DNA of 17,918 nucleotides from Bacteroidaceae bacterium (GTDB taxonomy: Bacteria > Bacteroidota > Bacteroidia > Bacteroidales > Bacteroidaceae): assembly GCA_016302435.1 (NCBI GenBank), contig JAEDNQ010000025.1, positions 1-17,918 of the forward strand, written 5' to 3'. Below, piece by piece: positions 1 through 8,293 of the stretch; within the stretch, counting starts at the first letter, position 1; the number at the start of each line of letters is the position of its first letter. The notes under the pieces are model-generated. The model worked only from the letters and a program-made list of their open reading frames with translations. It was not told where the DNA came from and did no database searches. The position numbers and the translations under genes are program-made.

Positions 1-132
1 TTCTTTATTGAACTAATATGATGTTTCTTTATTAAACCACAACTATGTTCTTTATTGAACTAATATGATGTTTCTTTATTGAACTACAATGACATTTGTG
101 TTGAACTATATTCATATTTGTGCATTGAACTA
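1..132 (-). repeat. Degenerate 22-24 bp tandem repeat array, running off the left edge
   Basis: Read on the minus strand, six units each begin with TAGTTCAAT or a close variant, at 132, 108, 86, 62, 39 and 15. Unit lengths are 24, 22, 24, 23 and 24, and the sixth is cut by the window edge. Units 3 and 5 share the tail AAAGAAACATCATAT. Units nearest the gene are the most diverged. The TAG of the first unit is the stop codon of the upstream peptidyl-prolyl isomerase gene, and that gene's last codons (AACAATCAT) resemble the repeat tail AACATCAT. The array holds stop codons and no sensible ORF. It is AT-rich, with no palindromic repeat and no unique spacers, so it is a minisatellite-like array and not CRISPR. 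Confidence 0.85.
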
Positions 133-1566
133 ATGATTGTTCACTGTCTTCACCACATTGTCAAACACCTGCACGTCATACCTTTTTCTCAGTTTCTCCA
201 CCCATTCTGCTTCGAGAGCATCCTGATAGTCGTTTACCACTTGTCCTTTGACATCTTTATACGTGCGAGGCTTCTTCAGTTTCTTGCCAATAGCCGCACA
301 TTCTGGAAAACCTTCCATGGGCTTAGCCTCAACCACCTTTTTGAACACAAGTTTGTCAGCATACTTATTGTCGCCAGGCTTAAAGAGTCCCTTGGTGATG
401 CGCACCATCTTGACCGAATCAGTGTTGAGAGCGTCAACTATGGTCTTGCCATAATCAGCCTCATCCTGTCCCTTGACAAGCTTCTTGGCTTTGGCTACGG
501 TAGCAGCATCCTTGGCATGAAGGATGATGCCACTGAATCGAGGTTCATCCCATACATACTTTTTCTTGTTAGCTTGGAAATAAGCTTCCTGGCCAGCCTC
601 GTCCTGCTGAGCCTTGTCCCACACATCTTTCTTAGACACTTCATACATCAGAGTGCCATCGTGATACTCCATGGCAAGATACCTTTGATCAGGGTCTTTT
701 GCCAATATGCCGTCAAGAAGTTCATCAACGACCACCTTGCGTTCCACACCTTTTGCCTGTGCAACAGAGTCTATATAGGCATTGGCAGAAGCTTCTTTCA
801 CGCCTCTCTGATCCAGAAATTTCAGAATGCTCTCGCGATGAAACTCGTATGGCTCAAACTGGTGGCGGTCTGTGAGATATATGATATGGTATCCCACAGT
901 AGACTTGAAAGGTTTAGACATCTGCCCAGCCTGCAACTGATATGCAGCAGTTTCAAAATCAGGAATCATCATGCCCTTGCCAAACTGCCCCAAGGCACCA
1001 CCTCTCTGTGCGCTGCCCTTGTCATCGCTGTTGGCCTTAGCCACCTCAGCGAAGCGCTCAGCAAGTTTGTCTGCTGGCACGTCTTTCAGAACATTGTAGA
1101 TAGAGTCTATACGATTGCGTCCGGCCGCTATCTGTTCGGCTGTAGCATCTTGACGCAGCAACACCAGGATGTGGCTTGCGATGAGCAAATCCTGTCCGCC
1201 AAAGCGAGCAGCTGTATTGTCATACGTGCGTCGAGCTTCCCTTTCTATATACGCGGAGTCTACTATGGTAGGAATGACGAACTGTTCCTTGTATCCATCC
1301 AGTTCCTTCCTGATAGCAGGAACAGTGTCCAATCCCTGAGCCATAGCTTCAGCCACCTTCAGTTTGAAGTTGACGAACAATGGCACATACTCCTCCACGG
1401 TCTTCTTGTCTAAAACGCCATCGGAGTTGTTCTTGTTGTAAGAATATTCAAATTCGCTTCGCTTGACCTGAGTCCCATTGATTGTCATGATAACAGGGTC
1501 TGCATCTTGAGCCATCAAAGACATGCTCATAAGGAGTGAGGTCACAAACAATAATATCTTCTTCAT
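130..1566 (-). CDS. Secreted parvulin-type (PpiC/SurA-like) peptidyl-prolyl isomerase
   Basis: The 478-residue protein begins with a signal peptide (MKK, hydrophobic residues 4-18, probable cleavage after MAQ near residue 20), so it should act in the periplasm or at the outer membrane. Residues 21-125 are a helical SurA-like N-terminal region. Residues about 128-234 form a parvulin rotamase domain, with ASHIL at the start, the GGALGQFGKGMMIPDFE stretch (residues 189-205) and GYHII near residue 225. The remaining 240 residues are a second, lysine-rich chaperone-like region. Family members catalyse prolyl cis-trans isomerisation and help outer-membrane proteins fold. The ATG at 1566 follows a -7 promoter element by about 60 bp. 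PPIase genes downstream of guaB are, from memory, common in Bacteroidales. The stop codon lies in a tandem repeat. Confidence 0.88.
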   Translation of the reverse strand: MKKILLFVTSLLMSMSLMAQDADPVIMTINGTQVKRSEFEYSYNKNNSDGVLDKKTVEEYVPLFVNFKLKVAEAMAQGLDTVPAIRKELDGYKEQFVIPTIVDSAYIEREARRTYDNTAARFGGQDLLIASHILVLLRQDATAEQIAAGRNRIDSIYNVLKDVPADKLAERFAEVAKANSDDKGSAQRGGALGQFGKGMMIPDFETAAYQLQAGQMSKPFKSTVGYHIIYLTDRHQFEPYEFHRESILKFLDQRGVKEASANAYIDSVAQAKGVERKVVVDELLDGILAKDPDQRYLAMEYHDGTLMYEVSKKDVWDKAQQDEAGQEAYFQANKKKYVWDEPRFSGIILHAKDAATVAKAKKLVKGQDEADYGKTIVDALNTDSVKMVRITKGLFKPGDNKYADKLVFKKVVEAKPMEGFPECAAIGKKLKKPRTYKDVKGQVVNDYQDALEAEWVEKLRKRYDVQVFDNVVKTVNNH

Positions 1567-1624
1567 CTTTATTTTTCATTTTTATTGGATTACACGTGTA
1601 TTCGACATAAAAGCATACAAGATG

Positions 1625-1632
1625 CAAAGTTA
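1625..1632 (-). promoter_or_regulatory. Bacteroidetes -7 element upstream of the PPIase gene
   Basis: The minus strand reads TAACTTTG, an exact match to the Bacteroidetes TAnnTTTG element, about 60 bp before the PPIase ATG. It sits just beyond the T-tract of the guaB terminator, so termination and re-initiation are packed into about 55 bp. No clear -33 TTTG is seen at the expected 19-21 bp spacing. Confidence 0.6.
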
Positions 1633-1678
1633 CAAAAAACAAATGAAAAAGCGACTGCCACAGTTGCGGCAATCGCTT
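1633..1678 (-). terminator. Rho-independent terminator of guaB
   Basis: On the minus strand AAGCGATTGCC (1678-1668) pairs with GGCAGTCGCTT (1659-1649). The one non-Watson-Crick position is U-G on this strand but would be a C-A mismatch on the other, so the hairpin is oriented for minus-strand transcripts. Two T-runs follow (TTTTT, then TTTTTT). It lies about 37 bp beyond the guaB stop. Confidence 0.9.
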
Positions 1679-1714
1679 ATATAATAGTTTTTTAACAATT
1701 TATTCAAGTCTTTT

Positions 1715-3193
1715 TTACTGTGGGCGGCTATAATTAGGAGCCTCACTGGTAATAATGACCTCGTGCGGATGGCTCTCCAGCACACCAGCATTAGTGATGC
1801 GAGTGAACTTTGCCTCATGCAGTTCGTCGATATTTGCAGCCCCGCAGTAGCCCATGCCAGAACGCAGTCCGCCCACGAGCTGATAGATGACCTCCTGCAC
1901 AGTGCCCTTGTAAGGCACACGTCCTGCTATACCTTCCGGAACGAGCTTCTTTGTCTCCACCACTCCACTTTGGAAGTAGCGATCCTTTGATCCGTTCTCC
2001 ATGGCCTCAAGCGAACCCATACCTCTATAGCTTTTAAACTTTCGTCCGTTGAAGAGGATAGTCTCTCCAGGTGCCTCTTCTGTACCAGCCACGAGCGAGC
2101 CAATCATTACAGAATATCCTCCTGCTGCAAGAGCCTTGACGATGTCGCCTGAATAACGGAGTCCTCCGTCAGCAATGAGCGGAACCCCTGTACCCTCTAA
2201 GGCCTTTGCCACGTCATAGACAGCACTGAGCTGTGGAACGCCTACTCCAGCCACGACACGTGTGGTGCAGATAGAGCCAGGGCCTATGCCCACCTTTACC
2301 GCATCAGCACCAGCCTCTACAAGAGCCTTGGCCGCATCACCTGTTGCGATGTTACCCACAACGATGTCAACGCTTGGGAATGCCTGCTTGGCCTCACGCA
2401 CCTTGTCAATGACACTCTTTGAATGTCCATGTGCCGTATCGATGATGACAGCATCAACTCCAGCCTTGACAAGAGCCTCGATGCGCTGGAAGGTGTCTGC
2501 GGTGACGCCCACACCTGCTGCCACGCGAAGTCGTCCCTTAGAGTCCTTACAAGCCATGGGCTTATCTTTCGCCTTGGTAATGTCCTTGTAAGTGATGAGT
2601 CCGATAAGTTTGTATTCGCTGTCGACAACAGGGAGTTTCTCTATCTTGTGCTCAAGCAGGATTTTCGAAGCACTCTCGAGATCGGCCTGCTGATGAGTCA
2701 CGACAAGATTATCTTTTGTCATTACCTCGTCAATCTTGCGAGTGAGGTCAGTCTGGAATCTGAGGTCACGGTTGGTGACGATACCGACAAGTGTATTTAC
2801 GTCATCAACTACAGGAATGCCGCCAATGTGGTATTCAGCCATGATGTCGAGAGCATCTTTGACAGTAGAGCCGCGCTTTATAGTCACAGGGTCATAAATC
2901 ATGCCGTTCTCGGCTCTCTTGACAATAGCGACCTGCCTTGCCTGCTCCTCTATTGACATATTCTTGTGGATTACACCTATACCGCCCTCACGTGCTATTG
3001 CGATAGCCATTGGAGCTTCGGTGACTGTGTCCATAGCGGCAGTCACGAACGGAATCTTCAGTTCGATGTTTCTTGAGAATTTTGTACTGAGTGAAACCTC
3101 ACGAGGAAGAACTTCTGAATATGCTGGCACAAGCAGCACATCATCAAATGTAAGTCCCTCCATTACTACTTTATCTGCAATAAATGATGACAT
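1715..3193 (-). CDS. guaB: IMP dehydrogenase
   Basis: Oxidises IMP to XMP with NAD+, the committed step of GMP synthesis in the cytoplasm. The 492-residue length is standard for the full bacterial enzyme. Residues 10-95 and 215-480 make the catalytic TIM barrel. Two CBS domains sit between them (about 96-155 and 157-213), where nucleotides regulate activity. The active-site loop GPGSICTTR carries the catalytic cysteine at 309. The mobile-flap region includes YRGMGSLEAM (389-398) and RVPYKG (425-430), and the IMP-binding ADGG motif is at 341-344. The gene has its own -7 element 23 bp upstream and its own terminator, so it is probably transcribed alone. Confidence 0.98.
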   Translation of the reverse strand: MSSFIADKVVMEGLTFDDVLLVPAYSEVLPREVSLSTKFSRNIELKIPFVTAAMDTVTEAPMAIAIAREGGIGVIHKNMSIEEQARQVAIVKRAENGMIYDPVTIKRGSTVKDALDIMAEYHIGGIPVVDDVNTLVGIVTNRDLRFQTDLTRKIDEVMTKDNLVVTHQQADLESASKILLEHKIEKLPVVDSEYKLIGLITYKDITKAKDKPMACKDSKGRLRVAAGVGVTADTFQRIEALVKAGVDAVIIDTAHGHSKSVIDKVREAKQAFPSVDIVVGNIATGDAAKALVEAGADAVKVGIGPGSICTTRVVAGVGVPQLSAVYDVAKALEGTGVPLIADGGLRYSGDIVKALAAGGYSVMIGSLVAGTEEAPGETILFNGRKFKSYRGMGSLEAMENGSKDRYFQSGVVETKKLVPEGIAGRVPYKGTVQEVIYQLVGGLRSGMGYCGAANIDELHEAKFTRITNAGVLESHPHEVIITSEAPNYSRPQ

Positions 3194-3215
3194 AAGAATT
3201 AATTTTTATTGCATG

Positions 3216-3223
3216 CAAAGGTA
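3216..3223 (-). promoter_or_regulatory. Bacteroidetes -7 element of guaB
   Basis: The minus strand reads TACCTTTG, matching TAnnTTTG, 23 bp before the guaB ATG. This implies a short leader. No good -33 TTTG is seen at the normal spacing. The upstream recQ terminator ends about 55 bp away. Confidence 0.6.
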
Positions 3224-3278
3224 CGACTTTTTCTCGAAGTAGAAATAACACAGAGGGAATATTTTTGCACATGGCATG

Positions 3279-3320
3279 AAAAAAAGCGGCGCTGTGCGTT
3301 CAAAACGCTTCCAGCACCAC
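3279..3320 (-). terminator. Rho-independent terminator of recQ
   Basis: On the minus strand GTGGTGCTG (3320-3312) pairs with CAGCGCCGC (3294-3286) over nine pairs, two of them G-U. An inner GCG/CGC stem may form in the loop. Seven T residues follow at 3285-3279. The hairpin begins about 36 bp past the recQ stop. Confidence 0.85.
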
Positions 3321-3356
3321 CTTTTGCGATTTCTTGTTTACACACTGACCCAGTCT

Positions 3357-5945
3357 TCAGTTTGCCATCTCGCTTATGAACTTTATCCTCACGAGGCGCA
3401 CATCCTCCTCATAGATATCGCCGTCGAGATTGTCGAGAGCAACATCGACTGCATCCGTAGTGCTATGCTTGAAGTAGTCGTAAATCTCTTCAACCACTTC
3501 CTCGTCTATGTCAAGTTCTTCGAAGTAATAATCTATATTTAGCTTCGTGCCACTATACACGATTGCCTCCATTTCGTCGAGCAGTTCGTCGAAATCAAGA
3601 CCATTAGCCTTTGCTATGTCTTCGAGGCTGACCTTTCGGTCTATTGCTTGAATAATCTTTACTTTCACTTTTGATTTGTTTGCAACGGTTCTTACTCGCA
3701 TATCGGTCGGACGGACTATGCCGTTGTCCTCACAATACTGCTTAATGAGTTTACAGAATTCTCCACCATATCGTTTGGCCTTGCCCGCACCCACACCTGG
3801 GATATTTTGCAGTTCGTCCCCATTGACGGGATAGAGTGTAGCCATAGCTTCGAGCGAGGCATCTTGAAAGACCACATAGGGAGGCACATCATATTTGCGC
3901 GACAGTTTCTTTCTCAGGTCGAGCAGCATCTTGTACAAAGTGTCGTCCAAAGCATCTGTGGCACTATTGTCATCGCCACCATCCCCTTCATCGTCGAAGT
4001 CACAGTTCTTCTGCACCATGAACGGCACAGGTTTCTTCAAGAACTTCTTGCCAGCCTTTGTCACCTTCAACACTCCATAGGCATCCACCTCCTTTTCGAG
4101 GTAACCGTCGAGACATGCCTGGATGAATATAGCTTCCCAAAGGGCTAAGTCGACGTCAGAACCAGAGCCAAACTGCTCCAGAGCGTCGTGTCCATGGCTG
4201 AGAACATCATCATTGTCCTCCCCTCTAAGGATGCTGATGACATGCTCCGCCCTGAATTTCTCCTTGACAGCGAGCACAGTCTGCAAAGCCAGCACGAGGT
4301 TATCCTGCTCGTCTGTCTTGACCTTTGGATGGAGGCAGTTGTCACAATTGCCGCAAGAGGCATGAGGGTAAGTCTCTCCAAAATAGTGCAGGAGCATCCT
4401 GCGTCGGCACACAGACGACTCGCAGTAAGCAGCCGTCTCGCTGAGCAGATGATTGCCAATATCCTTTTCGGCAGGAGTCTTATCCTTCATGAACTTTTCC
4501 AGCTTCTCCAAGTCCTTATGACAGTAATACGCTATGCATTTGCCCTCTCCCCCGTCTCTTCCTGCACGCCCAGTCTCCTGATAGTAGCCTTCGAGGCTTT
4601 TGGGAATATCATAGTGTATGACATACCTCACGTCAGGCTTGTCAATACCCATGCCAAAGGCAATCGTTGCGACAATGACATCCACATCCTCCATGATGAA
4701 GGCATCCTGTGTTTCGGTTCTGTCCTTTGTGTCCATACCTGCATGGTAAGGCGCAGCCTTGATATTGTTGGCCTTCAACACCTCTGCCAAGTCCTCAACT
4801 TTCTTTCGGCTCAGGCAATAGATGATGCCGCTTTTGCCTTGGTTGTTCTTTATGAACTTGATGATGTCCTTGTCCACATCATCTGTTTTTTGCCTCACCT
4901 CGTAGTATAGGTTGGGACGATTAAAAGAAGACTTGTATTCCGCGGCCTCGAGTATGCCGAGACTTCTCTTTATGTCCAGTCTCACCTTGTCCGTGGCAGT
5001 AGCAGTAAGAGCTATGACAGGCGCATCATAAATCTTTTGTGCAGCTTCACGTATAGCTTCGTCCGAAGGTATGTCAGGCAGAGCAGCCACTGCAGGTTCG
5101 TCCATCACAGGTTCGCGCACAACGTCATAGTCACGTCTCACCACTGGCAGAGCCGAGATGAGCGACTCGACAAACTTGGTGTCAAGACGAACGCACTTAT
5201 CCGATTTCTCCTTGATGAGGGCTTTGAGGTCAGAGAGGAAGGCCATGACCTTCATCAAGCCAGCCACACGTTCTGTGAGTCGTTCCAATTCGGCATGATC
5301 CGAGCCTTCCGGATACTGCTTATAGTCTCTGTTGAGGATATCCAAACGATTCTTGTGAGTACGGCAAGCCTCCGCAAGTTCCTTTATTACAGACATCTTG
5401 TCTCGTGGCAGGAAAAGTTCCACTATGGGAGCAAGAGCTATCCAGTTGATTACCGGTCTTATCTTCCGGTATTCGGGACGGAAGTCATGTCCCCACTCCG
5501 ATATGCAATGCGCCTCGTCGATGGCATAGAATGATATTTTCACCTGGCGCAGGAAATCCACGTTGTCCTCCTTTGTCAGAGACTCTGGTGCGACATACAA
5601 CAACTTCGTCTTGCCAGCCATGATGTCCGCCTTGACCATATCAATGTTGGACTTGCTCAGCGAGGAATTCATGAAATGTGCCACGCTATCCTCCTCGCTG
5701 ATGTGCTTTATCGCATCCACCTGATTTTTCATCAGAGCTATCAGAGGAGAGATGACGATGGCAGTACCCTCCATGAGCAAAGCCGGCAACTGGTAGCACA
5801 ACGACTTTCCGCCGCCTGTTGGCATAAGCACAAAGGTATCCTTATGACCAAGGAGGTTGCGGATAATCGCTTCTTGATCACCTTTGAAAGCGTCAAAGCC
5901 AAAATAGTATTTCAGCGATTGCTGAAGTGATGCCGGGTTATTCAT
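3357..5945 (-). CDS. recQ: RecQ-type ATP-dependent DNA helicase with a large insertion in domain 1
   Basis: A 3'-5' DNA helicase for recombination and repair. At 862 residues it is far longer than E. coli RecQ (about 610). Visible parts are: PTGGGKS Walker A (42-48), DEAH (143-146), TATAT motif III (314-318), FGMGIDKPD (430-438), QETGRAGRD (456-464), zinc cysteines C513, C531, C534 and C537, a winged-helix RQC region (about 545-640), an acidic linker (648-660), an HRDC domain (about 663-745) and a C-terminal helical or HTH-like tail (about 755-862). Between DEAH and motif III about 140 extra residues (167-306) interrupt what is normally a short link. All motifs are intact, so the protein is probably active. 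It is the last gene before a terminator, 140 bp after clpX. Confidence 0.95.
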   Translation of the reverse strand: MNNPASLQQSLKYYFGFDAFKGDQEAIIRNLLGHKDTFVLMPTGGGKSLCYQLPALLMEGTAIVISPLIALMKNQVDAIKHISEEDSVAHFMNSSLSKSNIDMVKADIMAGKTKLLYVAPESLTKEDNVDFLRQVKISFYAIDEAHCISEWGHDFRPEYRKIRPVINWIALAPIVELFLPRDKMSVIKELAEACRTHKNRLDILNRDYKQYPEGSDHAELERLTERVAGLMKVMAFLSDLKALIKEKSDKCVRLDTKFVESLISALPVVRRDYDVVREPVMDEPAVAALPDIPSDEAIREAAQKIYDAPVIALTATATDKVRLDIKRSLGILEAAEYKSSFNRPNLYYEVRQKTDDVDKDIIKFIKNNQGKSGIIYCLSRKKVEDLAEVLKANNIKAAPYHAGMDTKDRTETQDAFIMEDVDVIVATIAFGMGIDKPDVRYVIHYDIPKSLEGYYQETGRAGRDGGEGKCIAYYCHKDLEKLEKFMKDKTPAEKDIGNHLLSETAAYCESSVCRRRMLLHYFGETYPHASCGNCDNCLHPKVKTDEQDNLVLALQTVLAVKEKFRAEHVISILRGEDNDDVLSHGHDALEQFGSGSDVDLALWEAIFIQACLDGYLEKEVDAYGVLKVTKAGKKFLKKPVPFMVQKNCDFDDEGDGGDDNSATDALDDTLYKMLLDLRKKLSRKYDVPPYVVFQDASLEAMATLYPVNGDELQNIPGVGAGKAKRYGGEFCKLIKQYCEDNGIVRPTDMRVRTVANKSKVKVKIIQAIDRKVSLEDIAKANGLDFDELLDEMEAIVYSGTKLNIDYYFEELDIDEEVVEEIYDYFKHSTTDAVDVALDNLDGDIYEEDVRLVRIKFISEMAN

Positions 5946-6058
5946 TCAATACAGATTCTTAAAGGTTTTACATTTCTTTCTCCCGCCCTGTCGTACAGGC
6001 GAGAAGAGAGTGAGCCGCTGGAACCGAAAGCCACAGCATGCTTCCTATAGCGCGCCAT
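5942..6058 (-). CDS. Candidate 38-residue small ORF overlapping the recQ start
   Basis: In the clpX-recQ gap the minus strand has an ATG at 6058 and 38 sense codons. Its TGA overlaps the recQ ATG as ATGA, a classic translational-coupling arrangement. The product is basic and rich in Arg and Ser (starts MARYRKHAVAF, ends KPLRICIE), with no signal peptide or membrane segment. A GC-rich imperfect hairpin (about 5979-6005) lies inside the ORF. I do not recognise the product. It could be a leader peptide that couples recQ translation to clpX transcripts, or a chance ORF. Confidence 0.3.
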   Translation of the reverse strand: MARYRKHAVAFGSSGSLSSRLYDRAGERNVKPLRICIE

Positions 6059-6085
6059 GGCCTTCAGTCCAAGCACAGCTCAAAG

Positions 6086-7318
6086 CTATTCGACGCTACT
6101 TTCTATCAGTGCGCCCAAATTGGCAGCCTCCACCTGCTTCTTGGCGAAGTCGAGAGTGATGGTCAGTTTATCTTTATTTTCTGAAGGCGTTTCATACATA
6201 GGCTTTTTCATGACAGTCTCTACGAGAGACCTCAATCCGCGGGCGCCCAGTTTGAACTCTATAGCCTTGTCAACGATATAGTCGAGCACTTCGTCCTCGA
6301 TGACAAGTTTCACGCCATCTATGGCGAAGAGTTTCACATACTGCTTGACGAGCGAGTTCTTTGGCTCAGTCAGGATAGAGCGCAAAGCATTCCTGTCGAG
6401 AGGGTTGAGATGTGTCAGCACAGGCAGTCGTCCAATGATTTCTGGTATGAGTCCAAAAGACTTGAGATCCATCGGGGATATGTACTGCATCATGTTTCCC
6501 TTGTCAAGTTTGGCAGTATTCTTTGAAGCCTCAAATCCCACAACATGAGTATTAAGCCTGTGAGCGATCCTCTTCTCTATGCCGTCGAAAGCACCTCCGC
6601 AGATAAAGAGTATATGATGAGTGTCTACTTGAATGAACTTCTGCTCGGGGTGCTTGCGTCCTCCCTGCGGAGGCACATTGACAATGCTGCCCTCAAGCAG
6701 TTTGAGCAATCCCTGCTGCACACCCTCTCCGCCCACGTCGCGCGTGATGCTCGGGTTGTCGCTCTTGCGAGCTATCTTGTCTATCTCATCGATAAAGACT
6801 ATACCCTTCTCAGCCTTTTTCACATCTCCGTCAGCAGCCTGAAGCAGACGTACCAAAAGGCTCTCCACGTCCTCTCCCACATAACCAGCCTCGGTGAGCA
6901 CCGTTGCGTCCACCATGGCAAAAGGTACCTGCAAGAGTCTTGCAATCGTTTTTACCAGAAGGGTCTTGCCTGTGCCTGTGCTGCCGACCATTACAATGTT
7001 TGACTTTTCCAGTTCAACATCGTTATCATCGCGCACATTCAAACTGTTAAGCCTCTTATAGTGGTTGTACACAGCCACTGAGAGTGTCACCTTGGCATCG
7101 TCCTGTCCAATGACATAGTTGTCGAGATATGCCTTTATCTCCTTTGGCTTGGGTACATTGTCGAGTTCAACAGCAGACCTCGATACCGCAGCCTCACGTA
7201 TTATTTCCCTTCCGCGTTCAACACAGTCGCTGCAGATGTTGCCATCCAAGCCATACAGCATGAACGGCACCTCTTCTTCTGGTCTGCCGCAGAATGAGCA
7301 TTTCTTCAATCTTGCCAC
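6086..7318 (-). CDS. clpX: ClpX, ATPase and unfoldase subunit of the ClpXP protease
   Basis: Unfolds tagged or recognised proteins and threads them into ClpP. The 410 residues hold the N-terminal zinc-binding domain with C7, C10, C29 and C32, which recruits substrates and adaptors. The AAA+ module has Walker A GSTGTGKT (112-119), the GYVGED pore loop (145-150), Walker B with IDE (176-178), the GRKHP loop (220-224) and sensor-2 GARGLR (358-363). VGF at 260-262 corresponds to the IGF loop that docks on ClpP. The start is GTG at 7318, directly preceded by an in-frame TAA. A later start would lose the first zinc cysteines, apart from a TTG three codons in. It lies 153 bp after clpP, with no promoter element seen in the gap. 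Confidence 0.97.
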   Translation of the reverse strand: MARLKKCSFCGRPEEEVPFMLYGLDGNICSDCVERGREIIREAAVSRSAVELDNVPKPKEIKAYLDNYVIGQDDAKVTLSVAVYNHYKRLNSLNVRDDNDVELEKSNIVMVGSTGTGKTLLVKTIARLLQVPFAMVDATVLTEAGYVGEDVESLLVRLLQAADGDVKKAEKGIVFIDEIDKIARKSDNPSITRDVGGEGVQQGLLKLLEGSIVNVPPQGGRKHPEQKFIQVDTHHILFICGGAFDGIEKRIAHRLNTHVVGFEASKNTAKLDKGNMMQYISPMDLKSFGLIPEIIGRLPVLTHLNPLDRNALRSILTEPKNSLVKQYVKLFAIDGVKLVIEDEVLDYIVDKAIEFKLGARGLRSLVETVMKKPMYETPSENKDKLTITLDFAKKQVEAANLGALIESSVE

Positions 7319-7471
7319 TTATTTATATATTATATATAATGTGTAATATGCTTAACTATACCATAAGCCTTCCGTCATAATCACACCATTGCCATAGTCC
7401 CATGAGCCATGTTCAATGGTGAGCACACTACAATCAACGTTCATCGATTACAGTTCGATGACGGAAATTCG

Positions 7472-8146
7472 CTATTCATTCTTTTTTCTCACAAGAATTT
7501 CGTCCACCATGCCATAGGCCTTGGCCTCATCGGCAGTCATCCAATAGTCGCGGTCGCTGTCAGCCCACACCTTGTCGTATGGCTGGTGGCTGTGGTCGCT
7601 GATGATGGTGTAGAGTTCCTTCTTGAGTTTCTGGATCTCGCGAGCCGTTATCTCTATGTCACTTGCCTGTCCCTGAGCTCCGCCCATGGGCTGGTGAATC
7701 ATTATGCGGCTATGTGGAAGAGCACTTCTCTTGCCTTCCTTGCCTGCTACAAGGAGGACCGCAGCCATGCTCGCAGCCATGCCTGTACATATCGTCTGCA
7801 CGTCGCTGCTCACAAACTGCATGGTGTCATAGATGCCGAGACCAGCATACACACTGCCCCCAGGCGAATTGATGTAGATGCTTATATCTTTTGAGTTGTC
7901 GAGGCTGTCGAGATACAGGAGCTGTGCCTGAAGCACATTGGCCGTATAGTCATTCACTTCCGTACCGAGGAAGATGATTCTGTCCATCATGAGGCGCGAG
8001 AAAACATCGAGCTGAGTGACATTGAGTTGTCTTTCCTCCAGAATATAAGGGTTGAGGTATCCTGACTGAGCCTTAATCACATCATCAAAGGCAAGTCCGT
8101 TGATGCCTTGGTGTTTTGTCGCAAAATTTCTAAAATCTTTAATCAT
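7472..8146 (-). CDS. clpP: ClpP, serine protease subunit of ClpXP
   Basis: The cytoplasmic barrel-shaped peptidase that degrades proteins fed by ClpX. The catalytic triad is S126 (in GMAASMAA), H151 (in IHQPMGG) and D200 (in DRDYWM). The spacings of 25 and 49 residues match E. coli ClpP. SPGGSVYAG (94-102) is the oxyanion and substrate-binding strand region. At 224 residues it is slightly long because of about 30 extra N-terminal residues, which could be a processed propeptide; the ATG at 8146 is the first start in frame. Expression probably comes from the promoter built into the tig terminator, leaving a leader of about 110 nt that contains a 6-bp stem (8209-8214 with 8230-8235). Confidence 0.97.
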   Translation of the reverse strand: MIKDFRNFATKHQGINGLAFDDVIKAQSGYLNPYILEERQLNVTQLDVFSRLMMDRIIFLGTEVNDYTANVLQAQLLYLDSLDNSKDISIYINSPGGSVYAGLGIYDTMQFVSSDVQTICTGMAASMAAVLLVAGKEGKRSALPHSRIMIHQPMGGAQGQASDIEITAREIQKLKKELYTIISDHSHQPYDKVWADSDRDYWMTADEAKAYGMVDEILVRKKNE

Positions 8147-8262
8147 ATATTATTCAATTTACTCGTTTACATAAAAACATATTTCACGTCCAGCGCTTTT
8201 CAGCCAACAAGACCACGGTGTTGAGAACAGGTCTTCTCTCTCATCCAAACGCCAATCTCATG

Positions 8263-8293
8263 CAAAGTTATAAAAAAAGTGGTAAGAACCAAA
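8263..8293 (-). promoter_or_regulatory. clpP promoter, overlapping the tig terminator
   Basis: The minus strand has TAACTTTG (8270-8263), matching the Bacteroidetes -7 element. A TTTG ends at 8290, giving a 19-bp spacer, the expected -33 position. The -33 box is the loop of the tig terminator hairpin and the spacer is its descending arm plus T-tract. The expected start site is near 8257, about 110 nt before the clpP ATG. Confidence 0.7.

Noticed and set aside
1..132. CRISPR array
   Set aside because: The repeats are directly adjacent, with no unique spacers of constant length, no palindromic repeat and no cas genes nearby.
79..1413. 444-codon open frame on the plus strand opposite the PPIase gene
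   Set aside because: The translation is rich in Leu, His, Phe and Cys with no domain pattern, runs antisense to a clear PPIase and begins in the tandem repeat. It is a shadow frame.
5979..6005. Terminator for clpX
   Set aside because: The GC-rich inverted repeat is imperfect, with bulges, and is followed by GAAAGAAATG with no T-tract on the minus strand. It also lies inside the short ORF, so clpX and recQ are more likely co-transcribed.
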